From contig SRSI01000066.1 of NCBI GenBank assembly GCA_005656395.1, positions 248,001 through 312,000 of the forward strand: a DNA stretch of 64,000 nucleotides. The letters run 5' to 3'. The position numbers and the translations under genes were made by a program. Positions within the stretch are counted from its first letter, which is position 1. Each line of letters opens with the position of its first letter. Positions 1 to 10,401 of this stretch are shown in pieces. The notes under the pieces were generated by a model. It was given only the letters and a program-made list of their open reading frames with translations. It did no database searches and had not been told where the DNA came from. Source of the stretch: Strongyloides papillosus. Its lineage: Eukaryota > Nematoda > Chromadorea > Rhabditida > Strongyloididae.

Positions 1-311
1 TGATATTCTTTTGAACATGTCAATTTGTAAAATGTATGATAATCTTAACTGGAAAAAATCAAAACTCCAAATAAAAAATACAACAGATCAAGCTTGCTTT
101 TGATAAAGAAATAAAATTAATATCTTTATCTATAGCAATTATTTCGAGGTGTGTAAAATTAATTCTATTTAAAATACCAGATAGTAGCCGAAATTTTTTC
201 AACCGAAATGTACATAGTTTTCCAACGTGTATTATTATTTCTATAGCGCGAATTTTAAATTAAATTATTTTAGTTTTTTCTTTATTTTTCTAGAATAATT
301 GTCTCTTCACG
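1..311. other. 5' flank of xnp-1, no gene seen
   Basis: AT-rich DNA with no coding signal. The last part contains an acceptor-like TTTTTCTAG about 17 bases before the xnp-1 start codon, which could be a trans-splice site or the end of a 5'UTR intron. The far left could be the 3' flank of a gene outside the window. Confidence 0.4.
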
Positions 312-3300
312 ATGTTATTCTATGACGATGATCATATCGTACAAGATATCAGGGATGGGACTAACATGAAATGTAATCTGAGATTATCTATTCAACGTTT
401 CCTTCGATTACATGACTATTCCAAAGTATCTACTTTAGCCGGAAGTGAAGAAAAAAAAGATATATACGATGAAATGAAAAATGAAGGCGCAAATATCATT
501 GCATGCGTTAATAAATTTATAAACCAAGCAAAAAAAGACTGCACTCCAGAGGAAAGGAACACTAGAGAAAGTTCATTTGAATGTTCAGATGAATCAGAAT
601 CATGTGACGATAATGATGATAGATCATCAATTATTACGAATGAGGATGCTCCCGATATGAATAGTGCTTTTTTGGAAATAATGAATGATAAAGGATTGTA
701 TAATTCTGACGAAGAAGAAGAAGGAGAGATTAATTCAATATTATCTGTCTCAAGCAGTGAAAGTGTAATTGATTGTATGTTTTTATAATTTATTTCTGTC
801 TTATACGTTGTTGTAGGTGATGATGCGATTCAATGTACGCCCAGTGGATCACCAGTTTTTAGGCGCCCACAAAGTAGCTCTAAAAGAAGACGACTACGGC
901 TTTCGAGTGATTCATCATCGGAAATTGTAGTTCCTCAAAGGAAACGTTACAGAATTTGTATGACGGATGAAGATGAGGATATGGAGAATAATTCAAAAGA
1001 CTCAAAAAAAGGCGAGGATAGTCCAAAAAAATGTGATGATAAGATAGATAAACCTATTTCCAAAGGTATAGAGTTAATTACTTTATCAAGTGATGAAGAA
1101 GAAGAAGAAGGAGGAGGAGGAGGAGGTGAGAAAGAAAACCCTAGTAAATATCAAAGGAAAATTTTAAATGATGGTCAGCTAGTTCAATCAACTAGAGAAG
1201 CAAAGAGAATTAATGATATTTATCGAAGGGAATACTCTCAACGTTGTAAAGACATGAGAATTATTCGTTATCATGATAGTCAAAAGGACATTCCATATTA
1301 TGAAAGGCGAATAAAATCTATCACTTTAGAGAGTAACAAAGAGGTTTGTGTTGATAAAGCATTCCTCAAAGTATTGAAACCACATCAAGCCGAAGGAATA
1401 GATTTCCTTTACTATACAACCATAAGATCATTGGAGTATTTAGACGATCCTGGTAGTGGGGGAATATTGGCTCACTGTATGGGCCTTGGTAAATCGCTTC
1501 AAGTGATTGTTTTCCTCCAAACAGTCTTTTTCAATCCTAAAATATCAAAAAGAATCTCAAAGGGACTTTTACTTGTTCCAACTAACGTAATTGATAATTG
1601 GCAGAAAGAATGTGATTATTGGCAGTCATTTGTTGAAGATAGAACGAGGAAATTTGGTGTTTACACATTACTTGCAGGGAAATCTGGTAGTAATTCGCAT
1701 GTAAAGTATATGTCAAAGATAGAGGCATGGATTAATTCAAATAGACCGTCAATTTTAATTGTTGGATATGAAATGTTTAGAAATCTAGTAAATTTAAGCG
1801 AAAATAAGCGATGTAAAATGGGTTCCAAAAAACAGAATTCTTTATGTGCTAAATATTGTGAGTATTTAAAGGAACGTCCTGATATAGTAATTTGTGATGA
1901 AGGACACAAACTCAAAAACATTACTTCGCAATTGGCTATTGCGGTTAATAGCATATCAACGAGGCGCCGTATTTGTTTAACTGGAACACCCATACAAAAT
2001 AACTTAAGAGAATATTTCACTATGATTAATTTTGTCAAGCCTAGTCTTCTTGGAACATATAAAGAATTTAGCAATCAATTTGCAAATCCAATTGAAAAAG
2101 GAATTAAAATAGGTGCTTCCAAGGATGATGTAAGATTAATGAAAAAACGGTACGTCGTGCTATGGAAAATGTTAGATCATGTATTACACCGAAGGGATGC
2201 ATCGTTTTTATATTCAACATTGCCACCAAAAGAAGAATATATAGTTTATTGTGCTACAACGACTATTCAAATTAAGTTGTTAAAAGAACTAATTGAAAAT
2301 TTTCCAGGAAATAGTTGTTTTTTAAATTATAAATCAACTATGTCATACATCTGTACTCATCCCTCTCTTCTTTCTTCCAAAACAAATGATTTACCTAATG
2401 AAGAGGATGTAAGTGATTTGGAAAATATCAGTATTAGAAAAGAAATATCTGAATGGTCAGAAAAGAATGAGCTTATTAGGAACATGCGCTGGAATAATTT
2501 CGAGATTTCTTCAAAACTGGTCATTCTCTTTGAAATCCTTAGATATGCCGAAAAAATTGGTGATAAGGTTCTTGTATTTGTTCAATATCGCAAAACCATT
2601 AAATATATTGAAAAAGCGTTGCGATATTTAGCTGAAAATAATTTATGGTATGGAGAAAATCACACTAACTGCCAAAAGACTACTGGAAAATCATGGAAAT
2701 TGCATAAAGATTATTTTGTTATAACAGGTGAGACACCACTTGATGAACGATCATTTGTTCAAAATCGTATTAATATGAGAAGAACAAAGTCTACTAGAGC
2801 CAGACTTGTACTTATGACTACAAAAGCATCATCTCTTGGTACAAATTTTATAGGTGCTAATAGAGTTGTTCTTTTTGAACCTGGATTTAATCCTTCCGAC
2901 GATCTTCAAGCACTTCATCGTGTTTATCGTATGGGACAGGAGAAGCCTACATTTATTTATCGACTTGTTGCTCAAGGAACTATTGAAGAGAGAATTCAAG
3001 AAAGACAAATCATAAAAGATGGTATTAGTAGATGTTCAATAGACAAGCATCATATTCGTGATCTTTATGATGATGATTCAACTCAATTAAGTAAATTAAA
3101 TTGTATCGATGTAAATGATTCATCATATTGCCGTGAAACTCTACCTAAACCAAATGACGATTTGCTAAGTAATCTAATTATTAAAAATCCAAAAAGAATT
3201 ATTAATTATGCTGTTTATGATTCCTTGTTGGAGAACAAAGTCGATGAAGAATTAACTGAGGAAGAGAAAGAAAAAGAGTGGAATGAATTTATTAGCCAAG

Positions 3301-3437
3301 AGAGATTAAATGAAGAGCTTGAATCTATCTCAACACTTCCACCTTTGTCAGAAAATGGTGTAGTACCTTTACCTAATGTACCTTACCTTGACAAATTATC
3401 ACGTGTATTAGTTCCTAGACCAACTCAAGAAAGATAG
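312..3437 (+). CDS. xnp-1: ATRX/XNP-1 SNF2-family chromatin remodelling ATPase
   Basis: Two exons, 312-774 and 817-3437, joined across a 42-bp GTATGT...TTGTAG intron; the join is in frame and gives about 1027 residues. The N-terminal third is acidic, Ser-rich and basic by turns, with a Glu run followed by a Gly run (simple GAA/GGA repeats near 1095-1125). The SNF2 ATPase follows: motif I with HCMGLGKS (about residue 375), motif II DEGH (about 514), a TGTPIQNN motif III, and the C-terminal helicase lobe ending in HRVYRMGQEKPTFIYRL (about 850-870). DEGH instead of DEAH and the HCMGLGK context are typical of ATRX rather than other SNF2 subfamilies. No Cys-rich ADD finger domain is present; the C. 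elegans protein also lacks it. Expected role: ATP-dependent nucleosome remodelling and heterochromatin or histone H3.3 handling in the nucleus. The second exon alone also has an ATG at 960, but the upstream exon reads through in frame, so 312 is preferred. The intron is inferred from sequence only. Confidence 0.93.
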
Positions 3438-3596
3438 TTAGTTGAGGTAATTTTGTTCTGTTTTTTTTTTGTAAATTCAATTAAAATACCATTATGTGTT
3501 TTAATTTTGAATAATTTCATGTAAATTTATTATGTATATAAGTGAGTTTTTTTTTTTTAATATATTCTCTAGATTGTAATAAATTTCATTAATCCT

Positions 3597-3924
3597 ATGG
3601 TTCATAGTTGTTTGAAAGGATTTTTTTTGTTTCCTATAGCTATTTTCTTACCGGTTTGTTTCATAATTATACGTTTATAAAATTTTATTTTAGCCTTTGG
3701 CCATTTTTATTGATAAAGGTTGTGGAAATCAATTATTCGCAAATTGTTTGCTAACATTACTTTTTTTAATACCTGGTATAATTAATGCTTTACTTATATT
3801 ATATTACTTTGAAGATGGGAACGATTACAAAAGAGAGAGTTTTGATCGGACAGTGAACATTAATGAAGATATTCATTATCAGCTTAAAAATTATAATATT
3901 ATTGAAAGTATAACTGTAGTGTGA
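3597..3924 (+). CDS. PMP3/UPF0057-family small membrane protein
   Basis: Two exons, 3597-3653 and 3694-3924, with a 40-bp intron (GTTTGT...TTTTAG); 95 residues. The spliced core reads AIFLP then PLAIFIDKGCG, followed by LLTLLFLIPGIINALLI. This is the PMP3 (UPF0057) signature: two hydrophobic segments separated by a short loop with a Lys-Gly-Cys-Gly motif. Family members are tiny proteolipids of the plasma membrane or endomembranes, linked in yeast and plants to membrane potential and salt tolerance; the worm role is unknown to me. Beyond the usual 50-60 residues it carries a hydrophilic tail of about 40 residues. The first exon has only 19 codons, so a different start further upstream is possible. 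It begins 159 bases after the xnp-1 stop on the same strand, with an AATAAA (3578-3583) and an acceptor-like TTCTCTAG between them, a spacing compatible with a two-gene operon. Confidence 0.85.
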
Positions 3925-4357
3925 GTGGAATTATAGTAAATGTTTTGTTTTTAATTAATGCATTATATATAACTTATTAATATTTTTAACCATATTATTG
4001 TTTCTTATTATACAAAAATAATAAAATATATTTTTTATATTTATATCACACAGTCGAAAATTTTATGTTCCTTTTTGAGTATTTGCACTTATTATTTTAT
4101 AAAAAATGTATTTATTGATGACGCTTAATTTTTTGTTGTTAATTATTTAAAATCAAAATATCTTTTTAGACATCTTATTCAATCATTGAAAGCAAATTTT
4201 ATTGATAAAAAGGTTATTGAACTTTTAGTTTTTATTTTGTTTAAAAAGTATTTATATTGACATTGGTCATAAATTGTAATTAAAACAATAATATTAGTAA
4301 AATTAATTATTTATTATTTCAATATATACAATATAAAAAACAAATTAAAAAAATTAA
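3925..4357. other. Convergent intergenic region
   Basis: Shared 3' flank of the PMP3-family gene (+) and the lipase gene (-). AT-rich, with poly-A-signal-like strings and no coding signal. Confidence 0.5.
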
Positions 4358-5295
4358 TTACCATGATTCAATAACTTGATTAAATCGTCCAATTATTAAA
4401 TCATACATTAATTCTCTTGTCTGATGAACTATTGAAAAATGAGAATTACTATTCCTTGCAAAATTGGCATTTGCAAATCTTAAATTACTACATCCATTAC
4501 CACAACAATTAACTCCAACAAGTCCATCTTCACGTGATAATATTCCAAAAGTAAATCTACCCTCAAATTTATTTGGTTGATTATTCAATTCTTGAAGATA
4601 TTTAGATTTACAATGCATTCCATTTACTAAATTACATGCAAAATTACTTGAATGTATTGTTGCACAAGACTCAAAACCATGTGTTACTCCAGCAACACTT
4701 ATATATGTATGAACATAACTTGTTAATGGAATTCCTATTTCTTCACCTGTGTCAACGCATTTGCCCCCAAGTAAAGCTTTTCGTGTTATTGCAGCACCCA
4801 TAGAGTAACCTTTAATTAAAATTATAAACATGTTTTAATTAAACATAAATTTAAAAAATAATATTTACCTATAACATCAACAGTACTATTAGCATAATTG
4901 ATAACTGCTTCAATTAGCTTTCTTACAATTTTAACATCTTGACAAAACATTGGTTTTTGTAATAATGGAGTTTGTCCACCATCACCAAATGTTGTTCCAT
5001 ATAATTCACCACTTTGGTATCCTCTTGACATAAACATTTTTCTGTGTGGTTTAAAAATCCCTGCTCTCAGCATAGTTCCATGTATAAAAATTACAGGTCT
5101 GCGTTTAATTATTTCTGTTGGAGATGCTTTTCCACCAAAACTTCCTAACATATTAGACCCCATATCTAATCTTTCAATTGTCTCCAAATATTTTTGTCCA
5201 TATTTTGTTAGAACAAATTCACGGAAATCTTCTGTAAACTCACAATTTATAAAAACAAACAGTATAGTAAAAAATAGTAAACGTTGTAGAATCAT
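4358..5295 (-). CDS. Secreted lipase-like alpha/beta hydrolase (nematode lips family)
   Basis: Two exons, 5295-4869 and 4809-4358, joined across a 59-bp intron; 292 residues. It opens with a signal peptide (hydrophobic run at about residues 3-18, ending near NCEF). The N-terminal half carries the oxyanion-region FIHGT and a GTTFGDGG stretch. The splice junction reconstitutes the nucleophile elbow G-Y-S-M-G (Ser about residue 145). A DGLVG segment and a late His (SHFSIVHQT) are candidates for the acid and base of the triad. Several Cys pairs fit an extracellular protein. This pattern matches the class 2 lipase (EstA/EstB-like) group expanded in nematodes as lips genes. Likely substrate is an ester lipid, but none has been assigned. 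No odd features; all triad residues appear present. Confidence 0.88.
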
Positions 5296-6526
5296 GGCAA
5301 AATTTTAGCCTTTTTTTCTAAAATAAAAAGATAATTATTGTTTAAATACCATTTTATAGTGCTTTTAAAATATATAGTAAAACTTTTTTATCAAAAAAAA
5401 ATTATTTTATTAAAAACTGTATTAGTAACTAAAGTGTTTTCTTTTATAGTAATGAAAAAATTTGTTAAAATGTATTAATATACCTTAAAAATATAATTAA
5501 ATAATAAGTTTTACTATTTTTTTTATAAAAAGATACTACTTTTAACAGACAAAATTTTATTATAAAGCAAAGATCAATCAAAAGATGTTATTTTGATTTT
5601 AACTGTATAATATGAAAAAATAGTTATTTTAAAGCTTAAATTTCCCTCTTTTATAGTTTTCACTTATATAATTGATAAAAATTATTAAATGGGTGTATTT
5701 ATTCTTAGAATCAATGTAGTTGAGAAATTCTTAACAGGCTACAAAAATTTTGCATCAAGGTCACATACAAGAAGCACATAAAGCATCAATATATTGTCAA
5801 AAATGATTTCCCGTTTTAAAAATTGTGACATAATTTAATCAACCACATTTTATTTCTATAAATGTTCAATAAAATATACTTGTTTTAAGTTTAAAATAAT
5901 ATGAATTATGTTAAAGAGTTTGCATCCTATAAATAAATTTTTATACAAAGGTTGTATTTTTTAGTTATTTTATTTAAATACTTTTCATTGTTAATAAATA
6001 AGAAAAGAACCTTCGAGAAATTTGAACTAAAAATAACTAATTATTTAAGGTGACAATTTTTTTAAAATTATTTTGAGTATTTTTTGTGATATTTTGTTCT
6101 ATAATGTAATTTATTTTTACCAATCTTATACATCAATAATTAACGGATAGTACATAAAAAAATTTTAAATAACAATATCATAAAAATAAGTTTTTTAATT
6201 GGTGTTTTACAAAATTCTCAATGACAATAACTTTTATTTCTCAAAGTGATTAAAAGACATACATTTAAATAAGAAAGATGACATTGCAAACATATCCATT
6301 ATTACATGATAAAGAAAATAGATAAGTATGTACCAAATCAAATGCTTTCATTTACAAGCAACAATATTAACAAAAATTTTTAATCTTTTGTTACATACCA
6401 TATTATTTTAACTACTTATTAATTGATAAATTTATAGAACTTGCTCATATTACATTCAAACGTAATAATACATTTTTTTCTTTCACCATTACAACAAAAT
6501 TCATAAATATTTTTTAGATTTAAATC
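5296..6526. other. Divergent intergenic region between lipase and cysteine protease genes
   Basis: About 1.2 kb of AT-rich DNA between two divergently transcribed genes, so it should hold both promoters. Acceptor-like TTTTAG strings lie just 5' of each start codon (the one for the protease is at 6511-6517, 9 bases before the ATG). No ORF of note and no recognisable RNA gene. Confidence 0.5.
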
Positions 6527-7771
6527 ATGAAGGAGTCATATTATTTTACTAGTGATTTATCACAATCAGATGGTTTTAATGATACTCAGTTTAAAAATGT
6601 AAAAATCCATCAATTTTATGGTAAAAAAGTAGAAACAAAAAAAAGTAATTTTAAATTGTATCTTCTTTTTTGTCTTTCTGTCTTTTTGGTAACATCATTA
6701 GTTGTAAAATTAATTAGAATTTTCCCCATTACAAACTCCTCTGTCATTGAAAAATCATCATCTATAAGCTTAATGTGTGATTTCAATATTCCTAAAGATG
6801 AACAATTAATCCTGTATGGAAGGACAAATAATAAAGAAAGAGAATTTATTTGTCAATTTTTAAATTTTTTGAATGATTTTAACAAAACATATGAAACAAT
6901 TGAAGAGAAAAAAAGCCGGTTTGAAAATTTTCTAAAAAATATTGAAATAATGAATGAAAAAGATAATGTGGACGATAGTGTTACTTTCAAAATTAATAAA
7001 TATTCTGATTGGAGTGATGAAGAGTTAAAGAAATTATTAATGTCTGATGAAGAAATTCAACATATGGATACTCTTCCATATACTGAAGATTTTTATTACG
7101 ATACAGAATTTTTAAACAATGAAAACAAATCTAATTTTGATTGGAGAGATAGAAATGTTATTACTCCTGTAAAGGATCAAGGTAAATGTGGTAGTTGTGC
7201 TTTCTTTGCAAATGTTGCAGTTATTGAATCAGTTAATGCGATAAAAGGAAGACCTTTAACAAGATTAAGTGAACAAGAATTATTAGATTGTGATACAAAA
7301 GATAATGGCTGTGATGGTGCAAACCGTGTTAATATTTTCCAATATGCCGAAGCACATGGTGTTGTACATGAAAATTATTATCAGTATAGGGGTGTACAAA
7401 GTGAGTGTAGAAATATGACTGGAAGGCCAAGAGTTTATATACACGGATATAAATATTTAGGAAGAAATGAAGATTCTTGGATTAATTATCTTGAAAATCA
7501 TGGACCATTTAGTGTTGGAGTTCAAGTTCCTAAACAGATGTATTATTATTCCTCTGGAGTATTTAATCCAACAGAAGAAGATTGCAAACAAAAATCAATG
7601 GGAAGTCATGCAATGGCAGTCATCGGTTATGGTGAGGAAAACGGACAAAAATATTGGTTATTAAAAAATTCATGGGGTCAGGGATATGGATTTGACAATG
7701 GATTTATTAAAATGAAACGTGGTGTCAACTCATGTGGAATCGCTAACTATGCTTATGGTGTTAAAATTTAA
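6527..7771 (+). CDS. Type II membrane-anchored papain-family (C1A) cysteine protease
   Basis: Intronless, 414 residues. A short cytoplasmic N-terminus is followed by one hydrophobic segment (about residues 44-66) with no signal-peptide cleavage pattern, suggesting a signal anchor. Next comes an I29-type inhibitory prodomain (about 105-165, with a TFKINKYSDWSDEE motif resembling the GNFD/ERFNIN region). The mature C1A domain starts at FDWRDRNVITPVKDQGKCGSC. Catalytic residues are visible: Gln in KDQG, Cys224, His in GSHAMAVIGYG and Asn in KNSWGQGYG. Two usually invariant spots differ: the Trp after the catalytic Cys is Ala (CGSCAFF instead of CGSCWAF), and the GCNGG motif reads GCDGA. The enzyme should still be active because the triad is intact. 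Such membrane-anchored cathepsins act in the endolysosomal system or in cuticle and gut of worms; the specific substrate is unknown. Confidence 0.92.
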   Translation: MKESYYFTSDLSQSDGFNDTQFKNVKIHQFYGKKVETKKSNFKLYLLFCLSVFLVTSLVVKLIRIFPITNSSVIEKSSSISLMCDFNIPKDEQLILYGRTNNKEREFICQFLNFLNDFNKTYETIEEKKSRFENFLKNIEIMNEKDNVDDSVTFKINKYSDWSDEELKKLLMSDEEIQHMDTLPYTEDFYYDTEFLNNENKSNFDWRDRNVITPVKDQGKCGSCAFFANVAVIESVNAIKGRPLTRLSEQELLDCDTKDNGCDGANRVNIFQYAEAHGVVHENYYQYRGVQSECRNMTGRPRVYIHGYKYLGRNEDSWINYLENHGPFSVGVQVPKQMYYYSSGVFNPTEEDCKQKSMGSHAMAVIGYGEENGQKYWLLKNSWGQGYGFDNGFIKMKRGVNSCGIANYAYGVKI

Positions 7772-7949
7772 CGATGATATTTTTTTTCTATATTTATTAA
7801 TGTTATATAATTAGACACATTTTATAAATTTTACTAATAAAAGCAATCATTTTATTTTTGTTTTAAAAAATAATCTACAAAAATAGAAAATAACGATAAT
7901 TTTTTAGTTAGTAGAAGAAAATAACTAATTTCAAGAATAGATGATTTTT

Positions 7950-8849
7950 TTACTCTTCACTATTTTTAAAATCATCTATTATTGAAGAGTTTTCTGTATA
8001 ATTTAAATTGTATTTATTACTTCCACCTGTCATGATTTTTTGATAATCAATATATGAATCGTCATTAAATTGATTTTTTTTTATATTTTTCAAATTTACA
8101 AGAGCTTGACCTTCACTCCACCATCCTTTTTCAGCACCTTCAAAAGGGTTATTCTTCATTTCAGGAATGTTATCAATTACTGACGTCTCCTTTTCATTAT
8201 ATGGAATCGGTTTTTTGTCCCAAATACCAGTTGGTTTTATATTTTCCATTTTCTTCTTTAGCTTTTCTTTTCTCTCTCTCCCAACAGTCATTGGTCTTTT
8301 GACTTCTTCGTTTTCATATGGAAATTTCTTAATACTTTTGCGTTCAGAATTTAAAAAAGAAGCATTATCTCCTTTGTTACTATCAAATTCATGTTTATTT
8401 AGTGACAATTCTACTGAATTGTTAGATTTTTTAGAAATTTTTGATACTACCGATCTGTTGGAAGATATTGAACCTTTTCTGTAAGATGGTATTTCAGAAA
8501 AAACTTGTCTTATTTCACTATCGTTTTCTTCATCCAAATATTTTTCCTTTGTTTCGTGCTTATCAATTTCAAAATTTAACAAAGATGGTAATCTACTTTC
8601 ATCATTTTTAAGTTTATCAACAATCGAAAAATTGTCAAAATCATTAGAAATACCAGTGGAAAAATCTTCAACAGTCATTTTATGATCATTATTAACGATC
8701 CCTTTTCTATTTATACCGCCACCAATGTGAAATTTAGATCCTGGAATATGACCTGTATATCCTAAATAATAAATATACAAAAATTAAAAATAGTTTCGAT
8801 AAGTTTTTAACTTACCAGGTATAGGAGAAGATTCTCTATAATATGCCAT
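7950..8849 (-). CDS. Uncharacterised protein with N-terminal PGYTGHIPG motif (CIMIP2/FAM166-like)
   Basis: Two exons, 8849-8816 (11 codons plus one base) and 8761-7950, joined across a 54-bp intron; 281 residues. The splice junction creates a PGYTGHIPGSKFHIGG stretch at residues 11-26. A PGYTGHxPG motif is characteristic of the CIMIP2/FAM166 (DUF2475) group of ciliary microtubule inner proteins, so I suggest that family from the motif alone. The rest is hydrophilic, charged and probably disordered, apart from a short conserved-looking NPFEGAEKGWWSEG segment near the C-terminus. No membrane segment. Nematode cilia are restricted to sensory neurons, so if the assignment holds, expression there would be expected. 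The small first exon is supported because it restores the complete motif. Confidence 0.72.
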
Positions 8850-9300
8850 TGAATAAATTTTTAAAAATTTGAAAATATTAAATATAGAAAAGATAAACTG
8901 TTAGTTTATTAGGACAAAAGATATTATTTTAGAAAACATTTTGCTATGAGAACCAGTATGTTACTATAGTAAAATTAATAAGAATATGAATAATAAAATC
9001 TTAAATTTTTTATTCATGTAGTCATGAGAACAATTCGTATAACTAATGCATTTTAAAGATTTAAAAAAAATTTAAAGGAAAAAATTTTATTTAGACAAAT
9101 TGTGAAACTATGTTGGTGTTTATATAAATATTTCAATTTTACCATAAAATTTTAATATTATTTAAAATATGTTTAATAACATCTGTTTATATAAATATCT
9201 TGAAATGAAGTAAATACAATTAGAAATACCAAAGTAATAATAAAATTTTTCTATACATATAAGTGAATCATAAACTCGTCTGATTTGGATCAACCCGTTC
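8850..9300. other. Intergenic region, no gene seen
   Basis: Promoter side of the PGYTGHIPG gene and 3' flank of sym-3. AT-rich with no supported feature. Confidence 0.4.
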
Positions 9301-10401
9301 TTAGTTATTGCTTTTTGTATTGTCATGTTCTATTCCAATAAATGTTTCACCATTATTTTTAGCAATCAATAGTTCAATCTTATTTTCTATATTATTTTCA
9401 TTAATTTTACCATATTTAGGTTCTTGAAAACCAGCCTCTGTTTCAGAAAAAAGTTCTGCTATAACATTATCAACATTAACTCGAGTTCTTTGTACACGAG
9501 AATTTGCTGAGATATTATTGTTTGTTGTTAACGTTAATAAACGATCATCTGATAATCTCCTTGATGACATATGTAAATGATTTTGATTTAAATTACTAAT
9601 AGCAGAATTCCTATTTGATTCACTTGCTGGTAAATCATATCCACATAATTCATTTACTTCAATATAAAAAGGTGTTGTAGAGGAAGATTGAGACATGGGT
9701 TGGCACTCGTATTCGGTATTTGAAGAATATCTTTTGTCAGATCCATTATTTACAGAAATATCAACAGAACTTCTATGACTATCAATAACAGGAGTAGGTG
9801 CTTTTCTGTCAGATGGATTTAATTCTTGATTAGGTAGACTTAATTGTTTTGGTGACGGAACTTTAAAAAATGGATCTGCACTATTGTGAAGCATAATTAT
9901 TCTAACTATAATTCTAGAATTATCCTGCCTATGGTCACCTCCATATCCATCAAGCAAATATCCTTTTTCTATACCTTCCACTCCAGATGCAGCAAATTCA
10001 CTTAGATTAATGTCAGCAAATCCTAATTTTCTTGCAATTTTCCCACCTTTTGCTTCCTAAAAATAACGATTATTTTTATTACATAAGTTAAGATATTTTT
10101 ATGATAAATATAAAATCATTAATAATCAACTTACCCTTTGAATAGAAATTTTTATCATACACTTTTCTAAGACTCCAGTATTTGGATCTGTTGCAATTTT
10201 AACTGGGAACTGAAATCTTTTTTCCCAATTTACTCTATGATTTTTTACTTCTTTATGTTCAGTTTCACCTCTAAATTTTCCATTTTCATTTGACTTAACT
10301 TTAGCAAATAAAACTCCATTTAACAATGATACATCGGTCAATTCTACGATTTGGATGTCAACAGTAAATTTAAGAATTAATGGTCTTTTCTTGAAGACCA
10401 T
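9301..10401 (-). CDS. sym-3: SYM-3 / FAM102 (EEIG1) family protein with N-terminal C2 domain
   Basis: Two exons, 10401-10135 and 10056-9301, joined across a 78-bp intron in phase 0; 340 residues. The N-terminal 150 residues match the NT-C2 domain of FAM102A/EEIG1: LILKFTVDIQIVELTD, LLNGVLFAKVK, NWEKRFQFPVK, then after the junction EAKGGKIARKLGFADINLSEFAASG and a LLDGYGGDHRQDNS stretch. These match the family pattern block by block. The remainder is Ser/Asn-rich and probably disordered, with an AELFSETEAGF segment near the C-terminus. In C. elegans SYM-3 acts with SYM-4 (WDR44-like) and is linked to vesicle trafficking and attachment of apical matrix and muscle. The in-frame ORF extends upstream to 10473, but the start at 10401 (MVFKKRP) aligns with family N-termini and is preferred. 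Confidence 0.9.

Noticed and set aside
3697..3924. PMP3-family gene as a single exon starting at the in-frame GCC/ATT region
   Set aside because: This would drop the first hydrophobic half of the domain; the upstream 19-codon exon restores AIFLP-PLAIF across a consensus intron.
8167..8484. 105-codon plus-strand ORF
   Set aside because: Antisense shadow of the PGYTGHIPG gene, which has better motif and splice evidence.
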